This document shows, one piece after another, positions 35,986-45,074 of a stretch of 64,000 nucleotides of DNA. This stretch comes from Bog-105 sp965277435 (GTDB taxonomy: Bacteria > Acidobacteriota > Terriglobia > Bryobacterales > Bryobacteraceae). How positions within the stretch are numbered: position 1 is the first letter of the stretch; the number at the start of each line of letters is the position of its first letter. The DNA lies in the NCBI GenBank assembly GCA_965277435.1, contig OZ255821.1, positions 868,001-932,000 of the forward strand, given 5' to 3'. The position numbers and the translations under genes are program-made. A model generated the notes under the pieces. The model made no database searches. It had not been told where the DNA came from and saw nothing but the letters and a program-made list of their open reading frames with translations.

Positions 35986-36069
35986 ATGTCAGACGTCGCT
36001 TACGTGCTTGTGGCACTGCTTTTTTTCGCACTTTGTTGGGCCTTCACGAAAGCCTGCGACCGGCTCTAA
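35986..36069 (+). CDS. 27-residue membrane miniprotein ahead of kdpF
   Basis: ATG 35986 with a GGAG ribosome site at 35974-35977. The product is a single membrane helix (VAYVLVALLFFALCWAFTKA) with a short charged tail CDRL. It precedes kdpF by 12 bases and ends like a KdpF-type peptide, so it is probably a small accessory subunit of the potassium pump. I recall similar short proteins ahead of kdp genes in other bacteria, but could not check this. Confidence 0.65.
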   Translation: MSDVAYVLVALLFFALCWAFTKACDRL

Positions 36070-36081
36070 TCAGGAACTCAG

Positions 36082-36165
36082 ATGGATTACATCATTGGTG
36101 GCATCACAACCGTTCTTCTGTTCGGTTATCTCGTTTATGCGCTACTCAAGCCGGAGAGGTTCTAA
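36082..36165 (+). CDS. kdpF: Potassium-transporting ATPase small subunit KdpF
   Basis: 27 residues: one helix (IIGGITTVLLFGYLVYALL) followed by KPERF, the conserved KdpF ending (LLKPEKF/ERF). KdpF stabilises the KdpABC complex in the cytoplasmic membrane. It lies three bases before kdpA. Confidence 0.88.
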   Translation: MDYIIGGITTVLLFGYLVYALLKPERF

Positions 36166-36168
36166 GCG

Positions 36169-37995
36169 ATGACAGCGAATGGAATCCTGCAAATACTCGT
36201 CTTCTTCGTGGTCGTCCTGGCCCTCGCGAAACCCATGGGTGTCTTCATGGCGAACCTGTTCGAGGGAAGCCGCACCTTCCTCCATCCGGTAATTCGGCCC
36301 TTTGAAGTGCTCGCCTACAAGCTGATCGGCGTAAATGAAACCACCGAGCAGCGCTGGACGCAATACTCGGCTGCGCTCATTGCCTTCAGCATCTTCAGCT
36401 TTTTGTTCGTCTATCTGATTCAGCGCTTTCAAGGCGCACTGCCCTTCAATCCGCAAGGTTTTGCGGGCAAAGCGATCACGCCCGATCTCGCGTTTAACAC
36501 GGCCGTGAGCTTTTTGTCGAACACCAACTGGCAGTCCTACAGCGGCGAATCCACACTGAGCTACTTCGTGCAGATGGCCGCGCTGGCGGTTCAAAATTTT
36601 GCTTCGGCGGCGGCCGGCATCGCCATCGCAATCGCGGTTACTCGCGGGTTTGCGCGTCAGCAGATGAACAGCCTCGGCAACTTTTGGGTAGACCTTACCC
36701 GATCCGTCCTGTATCTGCTGCTGCCCCTTTCGATTGTGCTCGCGCTGGTCTTCTGCGCGCAGGGCGTGATCCAGAATTTTGAACCTTACACTGTCGCTAA
36801 GACGCTGGAAGGCGCCAAACAGGTCATTGCGCAAGGTCCTGTCGCTTCTCAGGAAGCGATCAAGATGCTCGGCACTAACGGTGGCGGCTTCTTCGGCGCC
36901 AACTCCGCGCACCCGTTTGAAAACCCGACCCCCTTCACCAACTTTCTTCAAATCATTTCTATTTTTCTCATTCCGGCCGGGCTCACTTATACATTTGGCG
37001 TGATGGTAGGCGACCGCCGGCAGGGCTGGGCGATTTTCTCCGCCTGTTCGGTGATGTTTCTCATTGGCGCATTCGCCTGCTACTGGGCCGAGGCCAAAGG
37101 CAATCCGACTCTCGAGAAACTAGGCGTACAATCTGCTGCCACGTCTACCCAGTCAGGCGGCAATACGGAAGGCAAGGAAACACGCTTCGGCATAGCTGCC
37201 AGCGCGCTGTTCGCTACCGTCACCACGGATGCCAGCTGCGGCGCGGTGAATAGCATGCACGATAGTTACACTCCGCTGGGCGGTCTGGTTCCGCTGTTCA
37301 ATATTCAAACCGGTGAGGTGATCTTTGGCGGCACCGGCGCGGGGCTATACGGCATCTTACTCTACGCCATTTTGGCCGTCTTCATTGCCGGCTTGATGGT
37401 CGGCAGAACTCCGGAATATATCGGTAAAAAGATTGAGGGCAAGGAGGTGAAAATGGCGATGCTGGCTTTGATTGCGACCGCCTTTAGCATCCTGGTGCTC
37501 GCCGCAACGTCATCCGTCATTCACTTTCACGAGCCAACTAAAGATGCCAAAGGGCAAGCTATAACGCACAGCTACTGGAATCCACCCGGACCTGCCACCG
37601 CCAACTTTAATAACTCCGGGCCGCATGGTTTCAGCGAAGATTTGTACGCCTACACCAGCGCCACCGGCAATAATGGCAGCGCTTTCGGCGGCATCAACAC
37701 TAACACTCCCTGGTACAACCTCACACTCGGCCTAGCCATGCTGGTCGGCCGCTTTTTCTTTCTGATTCCTTTACTAGCGGCGGCCGGCAGTCTGGCTCGC
37801 AAGAAGCGGATCACGTCTACCAGCGGCACTTTCCCGACCCATGGTCCGCTTTTTGTCGGCCTTCTGGTGGGCACCGTGATTCTGGTAGGCGCTTTAACTT
37901 TCTTTCCGGCTCTCGCACTGGGACCGATCGTCGAACATTACCTGATGCAGGATGGAAAGCTTTTTTCTTTCCTTCTTCTGCCTTTTGGGAGCTAA
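36169..37995 (+). CDS. kdpA: Potassium-transporting ATPase subunit KdpA
   Basis: 608 residues with about ten membrane helices, the potassium-binding, channel-like subunit of the Kdp pump. Selectivity-filter-like segments of the four pore loops are visible: NTAVSFLSNTNWQSYSGEST, LGTNGGGFFGANSAHPFENP, TTDASCGAVNSMHDSYTPLG and a fourth near NNGSAFGGINTNTPWYNLTL. Length is slightly longer than E. coli KdpA (557) because of an extended loop at about 310-345 and another at about 460-490. Tightly linked to kdpF and kdpB (three-base gap), so one operon. Confidence 0.96.
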   Translation: MTANGILQILVFFVVVLALAKPMGVFMANLFEGSRTFLHPVIRPFEVLAYKLIGVNETTEQRWTQYSAALIAFSIFSFLFVYLIQRFQGALPFNPQGFAGKAITPDLAFNTAVSFLSNTNWQSYSGESTLSYFVQMAALAVQNFASAAAGIAIAIAVTRGFARQQMNSLGNFWVDLTRSVLYLLLPLSIVLALVFCAQGVIQNFEPYTVAKTLEGAKQVIAQGPVASQEAIKMLGTNGGGFFGANSAHPFENPTPFTNFLQIISIFLIPAGLTYTFGVMVGDRRQGWAIFSACSVMFLIGAFACYWAEAKGNPTLEKLGVQSAATSTQSGGNTEGKETRFGIAASALFATVTTDASCGAVNSMHDSYTPLGGLVPLFNIQTGEVIFGGTGAGLYGILLYAILAVFIAGLMVGRTPEYIGKKIEGKEVKMAMLALIATAFSILVLAATSSVIHFHEPTKDAKGQAITHSYWNPPGPATANFNNSGPHGFSEDLYAYTSATGNNGSAFGGINTNTPWYNLTLGLAMLVGRFFFLIPLLAAAGSLARKKRITSTSGTFPTHGPLFVGLLVGTVILVGALTFFPALALGPIVEHYLMQDGKLFSFLLLPFGS

Positions 37996-37998
37996 CAT

Positions 37999-40128
37999 AT
38001 GGCCACGTCGTTGCAAACACCGATTACACCCTCGACTGGACCGGCCTCCGATCCGGCCTCGCTGCTGCCCTCGAAGCTCTCGAGGGCACGGCCGCTCTTC
38101 GATCCGGAAATTGTACGGCGGGCCATTAGTGACTCGTTCGGCAAGCTCAACCCGCTTCACCTGTTGAAGAATCCAGTCATCTTTGTGGTCGAAGTGGGCG
38201 CGGCGCTGGTGACCCTGTTTCTTGTTCGCAACCTGTTTACCGGCAGAACTGGTAATGGATTCGAAATTCAAATTGCACTCTGGCTTTGGTTCACAGTCCT
38301 GTTTGCCAATTTCGCGGAAGCGATGGCGGAAGCGCGCGGTAAGGCACAGGCCGATGCCCTGCGCAAAACCAAAACTGATTCCGTGGCGAAGCGGTTGCAA
38401 AGCAACGGCAAAATCGAGAGTGTGGCGGCATCCAAACTCCGCTGCGGCGACACTGTCATTGCCGAATCCGGCGACCTGATTCCCGGTGACGGAGAAGTGA
38501 TCGACGGTATCGCCACCGTCGACGAATCGGTCATCACGGGTGAAAGCGCGCCCGTGATTCGTGAATCCGGCGGCGATCGCAGTGCTGTTACCGGCGGCAC
38601 ACGCGTGCTTTCCGATCAGATCAAGATTCGCATTACCTCCAATCCAGGCGAGACCTTTCTGGACAAAATGATCGCGCTCGTCGAAGGCGCCGAGCGGCAG
38701 AAGACGCCTAACGAGATTGCGCTGAATATTCTGATTGCGGGGCTGACACTGATTTTCCTGCTGGCCGTAGCCACGCTGCATCCGTTTGCGGTGTATGCGT
38801 CCGCCGCTTCAGGCACGGGCCATGTTCCTATGATGGCTGTGCTGGTTTCTCTCCTGGTGTGCCTCATACCGACAACGATTGGCGGACTGCTTTCAGCCAT
38901 CGGTATAGCGGGCATGGATCGCGTGATGCAGCACAATGTTCTTGCCATGAGCGGGAAAGCGGTCGAAGCTTCGGGCGACGTGAATACACTGCTGCTGGAT
39001 AAAACCGGCACGATTACGCTCGGCAATCGCCAGGCGGTTGCGTTCATGCCTTTCTCGGACGTGAACGAAGCGGAACTCGCCGATGCGGCGCAGCTTTCGA
39101 GTCTGGCGGATGAAACGCCGGAAGGCCGCTCGGTGGTGGTGCTCGCGAAAGAGAAGTATGGGTTGCGTGGCCGCGAGGTCGCTGAACACGAAGCGAATTT
39201 CATTCCCTTCTCGGCTTACACGCGCATGAGCGGCGTCGATATCGATGGGCGTATGCTGCGGAAAGGCGCGAGCGGCGCCATCTCCAATCTCGTGAAGGAA
39301 CTGGGCGGCAGCCTGCCGGCTGATTTCGATGAGATCTCGGATCGCATTTCGCGCACGGGCGGCACGCCGCTGGCAGTGGCCGATGGTCTCAGGGCCCTTG
39401 GGATTATTCACCTGAAAGACATCGTCAAAGGCGGCATGAAGGAGCGCATCGGCCAGTTGCGCGCCATGGGCATTCGCTCCGTCATGATCACCGGCGACAA
39501 TCCGCTGACCGCCGCCGCTATTGCCGGCGAGGCCGGTGTAGACGACTTTCTCGCACAAGCAACGCCCGCTGACAAGCTCGAATACATCAAACGTGAGCAG
39601 GGCCAGGGACGCCTGGTTGCCATGACCGGCGATGGCACGAACGACGCTCCCGCTTTGGCGCAAGCCGACGTTGGCCTCGCGATGAACACCGGTACCATGG
39701 CTGCGAAAGAAGCCGGCAACATGGTGGATCTGGACAGCAATCCGACCAAGCTCATCGAAGTCGTTGCCATCGGTAAACAACTCTTGATTACCCGCGGCGC
39801 TTTGACCACTTTCTCGATCGCAAACGATGTGGCGAAGTACTTCGCCATCATTCCGGCGATGTTTATGACCACTTACCCGGTGCTGCGGCGGTTCAACATC
39901 ATGAATCTGCATTCGCCGGAGAGCGCCGTGCTGGCGGCGGTCATTTTCAATGCCTTAATCATCATCGCGCTGGTGCCGCTCGCTCTGCGCGGCGTCAAGT
40001 ACCGCCCAACCGGCGCTGCTGCTTTACTGCGGCGCAACATGCTGATCTACGGATTGGGCGGCATTATTGTTCCCTTCCCCGGCATCTGGCTTATCGACCG
40101 GCTGTTGGCACTGATTCACCTTGCATAG
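37999..40128 (+). CDS. kdpB: Potassium-transporting P-type ATPase subunit KdpB
   Basis: 709 residues. It hydrolyses ATP to drive potassium uptake through KdpA. P-type landmarks: actuator ITGES (about 179-183), phosphorylation motif DKTGTITLG with Asp 334, KGAS nucleotide-binding segment, and the hinge motif MTGDGTNDAPALAQADVGLA (about 543-562). Seven membrane helices fit the KdpB pattern. Extra N-terminal residues before the first helix (about 1-50, ending KLNPLHLLKNPVIF) are as in other KdpB. It is 18 bases ahead of kdpC. Confidence 0.97.
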   Translation: MATSLQTPITPSTGPASDPASLLPSKLSRARPLFDPEIVRRAISDSFGKLNPLHLLKNPVIFVVEVGAALVTLFLVRNLFTGRTGNGFEIQIALWLWFTVLFANFAEAMAEARGKAQADALRKTKTDSVAKRLQSNGKIESVAASKLRCGDTVIAESGDLIPGDGEVIDGIATVDESVITGESAPVIRESGGDRSAVTGGTRVLSDQIKIRITSNPGETFLDKMIALVEGAERQKTPNEIALNILIAGLTLIFLLAVATLHPFAVYASAASGTGHVPMMAVLVSLLVCLIPTTIGGLLSAIGIAGMDRVMQHNVLAMSGKAVEASGDVNTLLLDKTGTITLGNRQAVAFMPFSDVNEAELADAAQLSSLADETPEGRSVVVLAKEKYGLRGREVAEHEANFIPFSAYTRMSGVDIDGRMLRKGASGAISNLVKELGGSLPADFDEISDRISRTGGTPLAVADGLRALGIIHLKDIVKGGMKERIGQLRAMGIRSVMITGDNPLTAAAIAGEAGVDDFLAQATPADKLEYIKREQGQGRLVAMTGDGTNDAPALAQADVGLAMNTGTMAAKEAGNMVDLDSNPTKLIEVVAIGKQLLITRGALTTFSIANDVAKYFAIIPAMFMTTYPVLRRFNIMNLHSPESAVLAAVIFNALIIIALVPLALRGVKYRPTGAAALLRRNMLIYGLGGIIVPFPGIWLIDRLLALIHLA

Positions 40129-40146
40129 AGAAAACGGATATCGATC

Positions 40147-40728
40147 ATGTTGCAACAATTAGCTCCTGCGTTACGCGCTACTCTTTTCCTGACGATTCTT
40201 ACTGGACTTGTTTACCCTGCTGCCATCACGGGCGTGTGTCAGTTGGTCTTCAAGCAGCAGGCTAACGGCAGTCTGATCACCGAACACGGCCGGGTCGTCG
40301 GGTCTCGTCTGATCGGCCAGAACTTTGTGAAGCCGGAGTACTTTCATACTCGACCTTCGAGCGCAGGAGCCGATGGATACGACGCCGGCAACTCCAGTGG
40401 CTCCAATCTCGGCCCAACGAGCCAGAAACTGTACGATCGCGTGAAAGCCTCCGCTGCGCAATTCCGCAAGGAAAACCCCACGTTCTCAGGTGCGATTCCG
40501 GCTGACGCATTGACCGCTTCCGGCAGCGGCCTCGATCCCGACATTTCCGTGGCGAACGCTCAGGCGCAAGTCGCTCGCGTGGCCCAGGCCCGTTCTATGG
40601 ATCAGGCATCGGTCAACAAACTCGTTGCTTCCGCCACTAGCGGACGCGGCCTCGGCTTTCTGGGTGAAGCGCACGTCAACGTACTTACATTGAACCTGGC
40701 GCTCGATCATGCTGCTTCCACTAAGTAG
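40147..40728 (+). CDS. kdpC: Potassium-transporting ATPase subunit KdpC
   Basis: 193 residues: one N-terminal membrane helix (about 9-29, ATLFLTILTGLVYPAAITGV) then a periplasmic domain with the family motifs VVGSRLIGQNFVKPEYFHTR and SSAGADGYDAGNSSGSNLGP, and DPDISVANAQAQVARVAQAR near the end. KdpC acts as a catalytic chaperone that stabilises ATP binding of KdpB. The order kdpF-A-B-C is standard; the next gene, a porin, is not. Confidence 0.95.
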   Translation: MLQQLAPALRATLFLTILTGLVYPAAITGVCQLVFKQQANGSLITEHGRVVGSRLIGQNFVKPEYFHTRPSSAGADGYDAGNSSGSNLGPTSQKLYDRVKASAAQFRKENPTFSGAIPADALTASGSGLDPDISVANAQAQVARVAQARSMDQASVNKLVASATSGRGLGFLGEAHVNVLTLNLALDHAASTK

Positions 40729-40764
40729 TAAGCGCCGCCTAGCTGGTACACAATTGTTAGCGAT

Positions 40765-42153
40765 ATGCGCAATTTCAGGCGATGGCTACATGTGTGCTTA
40801 GTGAGTTTGCTGTTGGTTCAGATCCCGTTAGCAGCACAAGACCCTACTTCCGCTCCGCTGACAGACCGGGAGCGCATGCTGCTCGACCGGGTCGCCAAAT
40901 TGGAAGACCGCGTGGCCGCCCTGGAAGGCGTCAAGAAGCAGGCCGAACCTGTAAAGACAAATCCAACGCCGGCAGCAGAATTTGCCAAGCCGCCGGTGGA
41001 GACAGCGACTGTTCCCCCAAGCGCGCTGCCTTCGTTCCTCGGTGGAACGACGATCAACCTCAATCTGGATGCTTATTACGGATACAACTTCAATGATCCG
41101 ATCGGCAGAGTAAATTTGTTGCGCGCCTTCGACGTGAGCAGCAATGCCTTCAGCCTGAATCAAGCCGGCATCATCTTCGATAACCTGCCGGATCCCGACA
41201 AAGGAAAACGCTGGGGCTTTCGCCTCGATCTGCAATACGGGCAGGCTACGGCGTCACTGCAGGGCAATCCCTCAAACGAGCCCCGGCCCGATATTTATCG
41301 CAGCATCTTTCAGGCTTACGGCACCTATGTGATTCCTATAGGCCATGGATTGAACGTCGATGTCGGGAAGTTCGCCAGCTCACTCGGTATCGAAAATAAC
41401 TATACAAAGGATGAGCTGAACTACTCGCGATCGTTCTGGTTCAGCGCGCTCCCCTTCTACCATGAGGGGGCGCGCCTAAGTTACAAGATTAACGATACGC
41501 TGAGCGCGAACTACTGGCTGGTGAACGGCACCCAGCAGACCGAACCATTCAACGGTTACAAAGACGAGTTCTTCGGTCTCACCATCACGCCGCGCAAAAA
41601 TCTTAGCTGGAACGTAAATTACTACCTGGGACAGGAGCATCCTAACACCACTTATTTCTTAAACGGCGGAGCACCGCCGAATGCTCCTTTGTTTCAGGGT
41701 GTGCCGTTCGAGCCCATAGCAAATCCGCCGCATGGGAAACTTCACATCTTCGACACTTACTTGAATTGGCAGGCAAGTCCCAGGCTTACGCTAGCGGGTG
41801 AAGCCGACTACGAACTCCAACGGCTGTACCAGTCCTCTTCGCCTTCGCATACCGACGGGGGCGCCTTGTACGCAAAATATCAACTTACTCCCAAGTTGTC
41901 CCTGGCGGGACGTGCTGAATACCTGTCCGATCGGGGAGGCATGTTTACTAACGTCAATCAGGCTCTAAAGGAGACCACCGCTACCGCCAAGTATCAGGTC
42001 GCCGATGGCTTCGATGTCTTTGGCGAATGGCGGCGTGATTTTTCTAATGAGCCATTCTTTTATACCAACCTTTTGGGTGTCCTCAAGCGAGAGCAGAATA
42101 CTGCTACGCTTGGCTTGGTCTGGTGGTGGGGTGCAAAACAAGGCGCCTGGTAG
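40765..42153 (+). CDS. Outer-membrane beta-barrel porin in the kdp operon
   Basis: 462 residues. Signal peptide about 1-24 (LVSLLLVQIPLAAQ), then a short coiled coil (about 33-55, RERMLLDRVAKLEDRVAALE) as in trimeric OprB/OprP-type porins, a Pro-rich linker, and a beta-barrel rich in alternating aromatic residues (TTINLNLDAYYGYNFNDPIG, ANYWLVNGTQQTEPFNGYKD) ending GLVWWWGAKQGAW with a C-terminal aromatic. It matches outer-membrane porins of the DUF1597/BBP2 type by appearance. It starts 36 bases after kdpC and overlaps the following kdpD-like gene, so it is probably expressed with the potassium pump and may admit potassium to the periplasm. Confidence 0.85.
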   Translation: MRNFRRWLHVCLVSLLLVQIPLAAQDPTSAPLTDRERMLLDRVAKLEDRVAALEGVKKQAEPVKTNPTPAAEFAKPPVETATVPPSALPSFLGGTTINLNLDAYYGYNFNDPIGRVNLLRAFDVSSNAFSLNQAGIIFDNLPDPDKGKRWGFRLDLQYGQATASLQGNPSNEPRPDIYRSIFQAYGTYVIPIGHGLNVDVGKFASSLGIENNYTKDELNYSRSFWFSALPFYHEGARLSYKINDTLSANYWLVNGTQQTEPFNGYKDEFFGLTITPRKNLSWNVNYYLGQEHPNTTYFLNGGAPPNAPLFQGVPFEPIANPPHGKLHIFDTYLNWQASPRLTLAGEADYELQRLYQSSSPSHTDGGALYAKYQLTPKLSLAGRAEYLSDRGGMFTNVNQALKETTATAKYQVADGFDVFGEWRRDFSNEPFFYTNLLGVLKREQNTATLGLVWWWGAKQGAW

Positions 42154-43288
42154 AGCCTCTGCTGTTGGCCGGGGAGAAGCGAACATTCCAAAGCCTGTCG
42201 ATCGGAGACTCACGCCCGATCAATTGCTCCGGCAACTCGAAGCGGACGAGGAGTACCAGTCTCGTGGACGGCTCAAAATTTTCCTGGGCTATGCATCCGG
42301 GGTCGGCAAGAGCTTTCGCATGCTCGACGAGGGACGACGTCGATATGAGCGTGGCCAGGACGTGATCATAGGAGCGATCCAGCCTAAGCTTGCGCCCGAC
42401 GTGCTGCATTCAGTTTCCGCACTCGAAATCATTCCGTTGAAAGAAGTTGACGAAGTTCGCATGATGGACGTAGTGACCATCTTGCGGCGAGCTCCCAAGG
42501 TCTGCCTGGTCGACGGTCTAGCGTATGACAATGCTCCTGGCTCGACTCACGCTAAGCGCTGGCAGGATGTGGCCGATCTGCTCGACGCCGGTATCTCCGT
42601 GATCACCTCGGTAAACTTGCAGCACATCGAGGAGAAACGCGAGCAGATTGAGGCGATCACGGGCAAGCACGTGAGTCAAACTGTTCCGCTCAGCTTCCTG
42701 CAACTGGCCGACGAAATTGTGGTGGTCGACGCGCCCGCCGAAGGCCGTATCAGCTTCTCCGACGATTCAAAGCAGGGCAATTCTCAGCGGCTCTCGCAAA
42801 TGCAGCTCTCCGAACTGCGCGAAATCGCCCTCTTCCTCGCTGCCGACGTCATTGATAAGCAGCTCGAGCGCTATCTGCTCAGTCACGGCATTGAGCAAAC
42901 GTGGGGCACGCAGGAACGCATCATGGTTTGCATCGCGCCCGATTCCGATGCGCGCCGCATGCTCGACACGGGCGCTCGCAACCGGGATCGCTTTCATGGC
43001 GAGTTGATCATGGCGCACATGAACCGGCCGGAGTGGTCAGCCGAACAAAAGCGCGTAGTCGCCGAAGCGCTCGAAATCGCAAAAGAGAAATCGGCCGAAA
43101 TCGTCGAGCTGGATGGCGAAGATGTAGTGAGCGCGATCCTGCAATTCGCGCGGCAAAGAGGTGTCACGCAAATCTTCGTCGGACATCGCGGACGTGAAAG
43201 CTGGTGGGAGCGAGTATTTGGAACGGACTTGGACCGTCTGATCCGTTCCGCTGAGGGAATCGATGTGCGCGTTTTTCCTCATTCGTGA
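42131..43288 (+). CDS. kdpD: Truncated KdpD: sensor N-terminus and USP domain without histidine kinase
   Basis: 385 residues from a GTG at 42131 that overlaps the porin stop by 23 bases. Residues about 22-235 are the KdpD sensor domain: RRLTPDQLLRQLEADEEYQS, Walker A GYASGVGKS (about 57-65), RRYERGQDVIIGAIQP and NLQHIEEKREQIEAITGKHV. Residues about 260-385 form a universal-stress-protein-like domain (MVCIAPDSDARRMLDTGARN, TQIFVGHRGRESWWERVFGT). The membrane helices, GAF and kinase domains of full KdpD are missing, and no kdpE follows. Kinase-less KdpD proteins are known in other bacteria and bind cyclic di-AMP through the USP domain in some; binding here is inference. It probably adjusts Kdp expression or activity without phosphotransfer. 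Confidence 0.88.
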   Translation: MQNKAPGRASAVGRGEANIPKPVDRRLTPDQLLRQLEADEEYQSRGRLKIFLGYASGVGKSFRMLDEGRRRYERGQDVIIGAIQPKLAPDVLHSVSALEIIPLKEVDEVRMMDVVTILRRAPKVCLVDGLAYDNAPGSTHAKRWQDVADLLDAGISVITSVNLQHIEEKREQIEAITGKHVSQTVPLSFLQLADEIVVVDAPAEGRISFSDDSKQGNSQRLSQMQLSELREIALFLAADVIDKQLERYLLSHGIEQTWGTQERIMVCIAPDSDARRMLDTGARNRDRFHGELIMAHMNRPEWSAEQKRVVAEALEIAKEKSAEIVELDGEDVVSAILQFARQRGVTQIFVGHRGRESWWERVFGTDLDRLIRSAEGIDVRVFPHS

Positions 43289-43394
43289 ACTCTTAAGCAA
43301 CACGTGCAAGACGGTCGCGGGATTACGCGCGCCTCGCGAAGAGCATACGTGTCGCTCCTTGATTCCGCAGCGCGAATCCGCCACCTTTGCACTT

Positions 43395-44132
43395 TCAGGA
43401 ATGCGCCACAAAGTAAGTTCGTCCAAACCCCAACTCCGACTTCACGCCGGCTTCTGCTGCCGTCAGTGCCTGAATATTCGTGAACCCCGCCCGTGCCAGC
43501 GAGGCTAGAATGTCAGGCTGCGGATAACATTGTTGCTTGACGACGCTGCGCCGCTGTTGCCAGCAGCCATCGTCACCGACTCGGGTAAACCAGATGAGCT
43601 CGGTCGAGGCTTGCTTGGCTAGCGGATCAAAAACACCGCGCACTAGGCCGACCGCGTTTTCCTGTATATCGACAGACCATTGCTTTAAATCCGCCGAATA
43701 GGCCTGTTCCAGGTTCATATCGAAAACGAATAGGCCGTCTGGTAGCAGCGCGCGATGAACGCCTGCAAATACCGATTGCAGATCGTCTAGATTCAGCAGG
43801 TGGTTGAGCGAATCGAAGGTCGATAGCGCCGCCCGGTAGGTTGGATCGAGCGACAGCGTTCTGGCGTCCTGTACCCGAAAGTTAACCGAGGGTAAGTGCG
43901 AACGAGCGAGAGCGATCAATTCGGCCGAATTGTCGACGCCGGTGACCTCATAGCTGCGCGCCACCAATTCTTGCGTCACATGACCGGAGCCGCAACAGAG
44001 ATCGAGGACGCGACTGCCGGGCGGGACCTTGGAAAAAAAGAGCCGTTCGAGAGCCGGCAGCGCCGCCGGCAAATACCAATCGGCCCATAGCGTGTGATAC
44101 ATGCCTGCGACGTCGTCATAGGAGGAGTTCAA
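43395..44132 (-). CDS. Class I SAM-dependent methyltransferase
   Basis: 245 residues from a TTG preceding NSSYDDVAGMYH; an internal ATG ten codons later is an alternative. Motif I VLDLCCGSGHVTQELVARSY (about 38-57) binds S-adenosylmethionine, followed by VTGVDNSAELIALARSHLPS, and the post-motif FDSLNHLLNLDDLQSVFAGV typical of the Methyltransf_25 group. The substrate cannot be told. It is the last gene of a minus-strand cluster with a DNA glycosylase and a DoxX-like membrane protein (34-base gap). Confidence 0.88.
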   Translation of the reverse strand: MNSSYDDVAGMYHTLWADWYLPAALPALERLFFSKVPPGSRVLDLCCGSGHVTQELVARSYEVTGVDNSAELIALARSHLPSVNFRVQDARTLSLDPTYRAALSTFDSLNHLLNLDDLQSVFAGVHRALLPDGLFVFDMNLEQAYSADLKQWSVDIQENAVGLVRGVFDPLAKQASTELIWFTRVGDDGCWQQRRSVVKQQCYPQPDILASLARAGFTNIQALTAAEAGVKSELGFGRTYFVAHS

Positions 44133-44166
44133 AGAGACACCGATTTCTGTATTTTTGCAGAGTTCC

Positions 44167-45066
44167 CTAGCGCTTCTGCAAGCTCTCTAGCTCTTCCAAG
44201 CTGCGCGGCCAGTCTGACCCTAGCAGACGGGACAACCCACGATCGGCCAGCACCGTACCGCCGGTCTGGCAGCGCGCGCAGTAGTTGGTCTCGTTGTCGG
44301 CGTAGCGAACGCGCAGTATCTTTTCGCCGCAGACCGGGCACAGCTTGCCATACCGCCCGTGTACCGCCATGCCTTCGCGAAAGGCAGTGACTTTCTCCGG
44401 GAAACGCGCGCGAGCTTCGGCACGAAACCGGTCGATCCAGAGGGCCAGCGTTGCTCTCGTTGCCAAGAATAGCCGCGCCCACTCTTCGGGTTTGAGCTTT
44501 TGCGTTTGGGCGATAGGAGATAGCTGTGCGGCATGCAGGATCTCATCCGAGTATGCGTTGCCGATCCCACTGACGATGCGCGGGTCGGTCAGTGCTCGTT
44601 TCAGGGTGTGATTTGCCGCCATCAGAGCAGCTTGAAAGCTGGCCAAATCAGCAGCGAAAACGTCAATCCCGCCAGGATCGATGCTTCGCAGCGACTCTTC
44701 GCCGCGAAAGAGATGCAGTGCCGCTCGACGCCGGGTGCCGGCTTCCGTCAACACCAGCGAGCCTTTGGGAAAGTCGAAACTCGCCAGGTTTTGACGTCCT
44801 GAGAGCTTCGCGTTGGCCGGACGCCAGTGCAGCCGTCCCGCGATCATCAGGTGCAGCACGAGCCAAAGATCGTCTTCCAGCCCGAATGCGATGCGCTTAC
44901 CCATATGGCGCAACTCGCAAACAAGCCGCCCTTCGAGGGCCCCCAGCGGCGGCTCGGCCGTGCGAAGCAGAAACGGCGTCGAAAGTCGAATTCTTTCCAG
45001 AGGCTCACCGACTACTCGCGGCTTCAAAGCCTCGATGTATCCCAAGATATCGGGCAGCTCTGGCAT
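44167..45066 (-). CDS. Fpg/Nei family DNA glycosylase
   Basis: 299 residues. The N-terminal MPELPD provides the catalytic Pro2 and Glu3 of the family, ELRHMGKRI contains the conserved Lys of the first domain, and the H2TH region has TDPRIVSGIGNAYSDEILHA. The C-terminal zinc finger is complete with four cysteines: CPVC (about 250-253) and CARC (about 270-273). Such enzymes remove oxidised bases and nick the abasic site. Substrate choice (8-oxoguanine or oxidised pyrimidines) cannot be fixed by eye. It starts eight bases after the DoxX-like gene. Confidence 0.92.
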   Translation of the reverse strand: MPELPDILGYIEALKPRVVGEPLERIRLSTPFLLRTAEPPLGALEGRLVCELRHMGKRIAFGLEDDLWLVLHLMIAGRLHWRPANAKLSGRQNLASFDFPKGSLVLTEAGTRRRAALHLFRGEESLRSIDPGGIDVFAADLASFQAALMAANHTLKRALTDPRIVSGIGNAYSDEILHAAQLSPIAQTQKLKPEEWARLFLATRATLALWIDRFRAEARARFPEKVTAFREGMAVHGRYGKLCPVCGEKILRVRYADNETNYCARCQTGGTVLADRGLSRLLGSDWPRSLEELESLQKR

Positions 45067-45074
45067 TTGTTGGC

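Noticed and set aside
38893..39912. 339-codon minus-strand frame inside kdpB
   Set aside because: Exactly antisense to conserved kdpB motifs, product His/Arg-rich with no family; a shadow.
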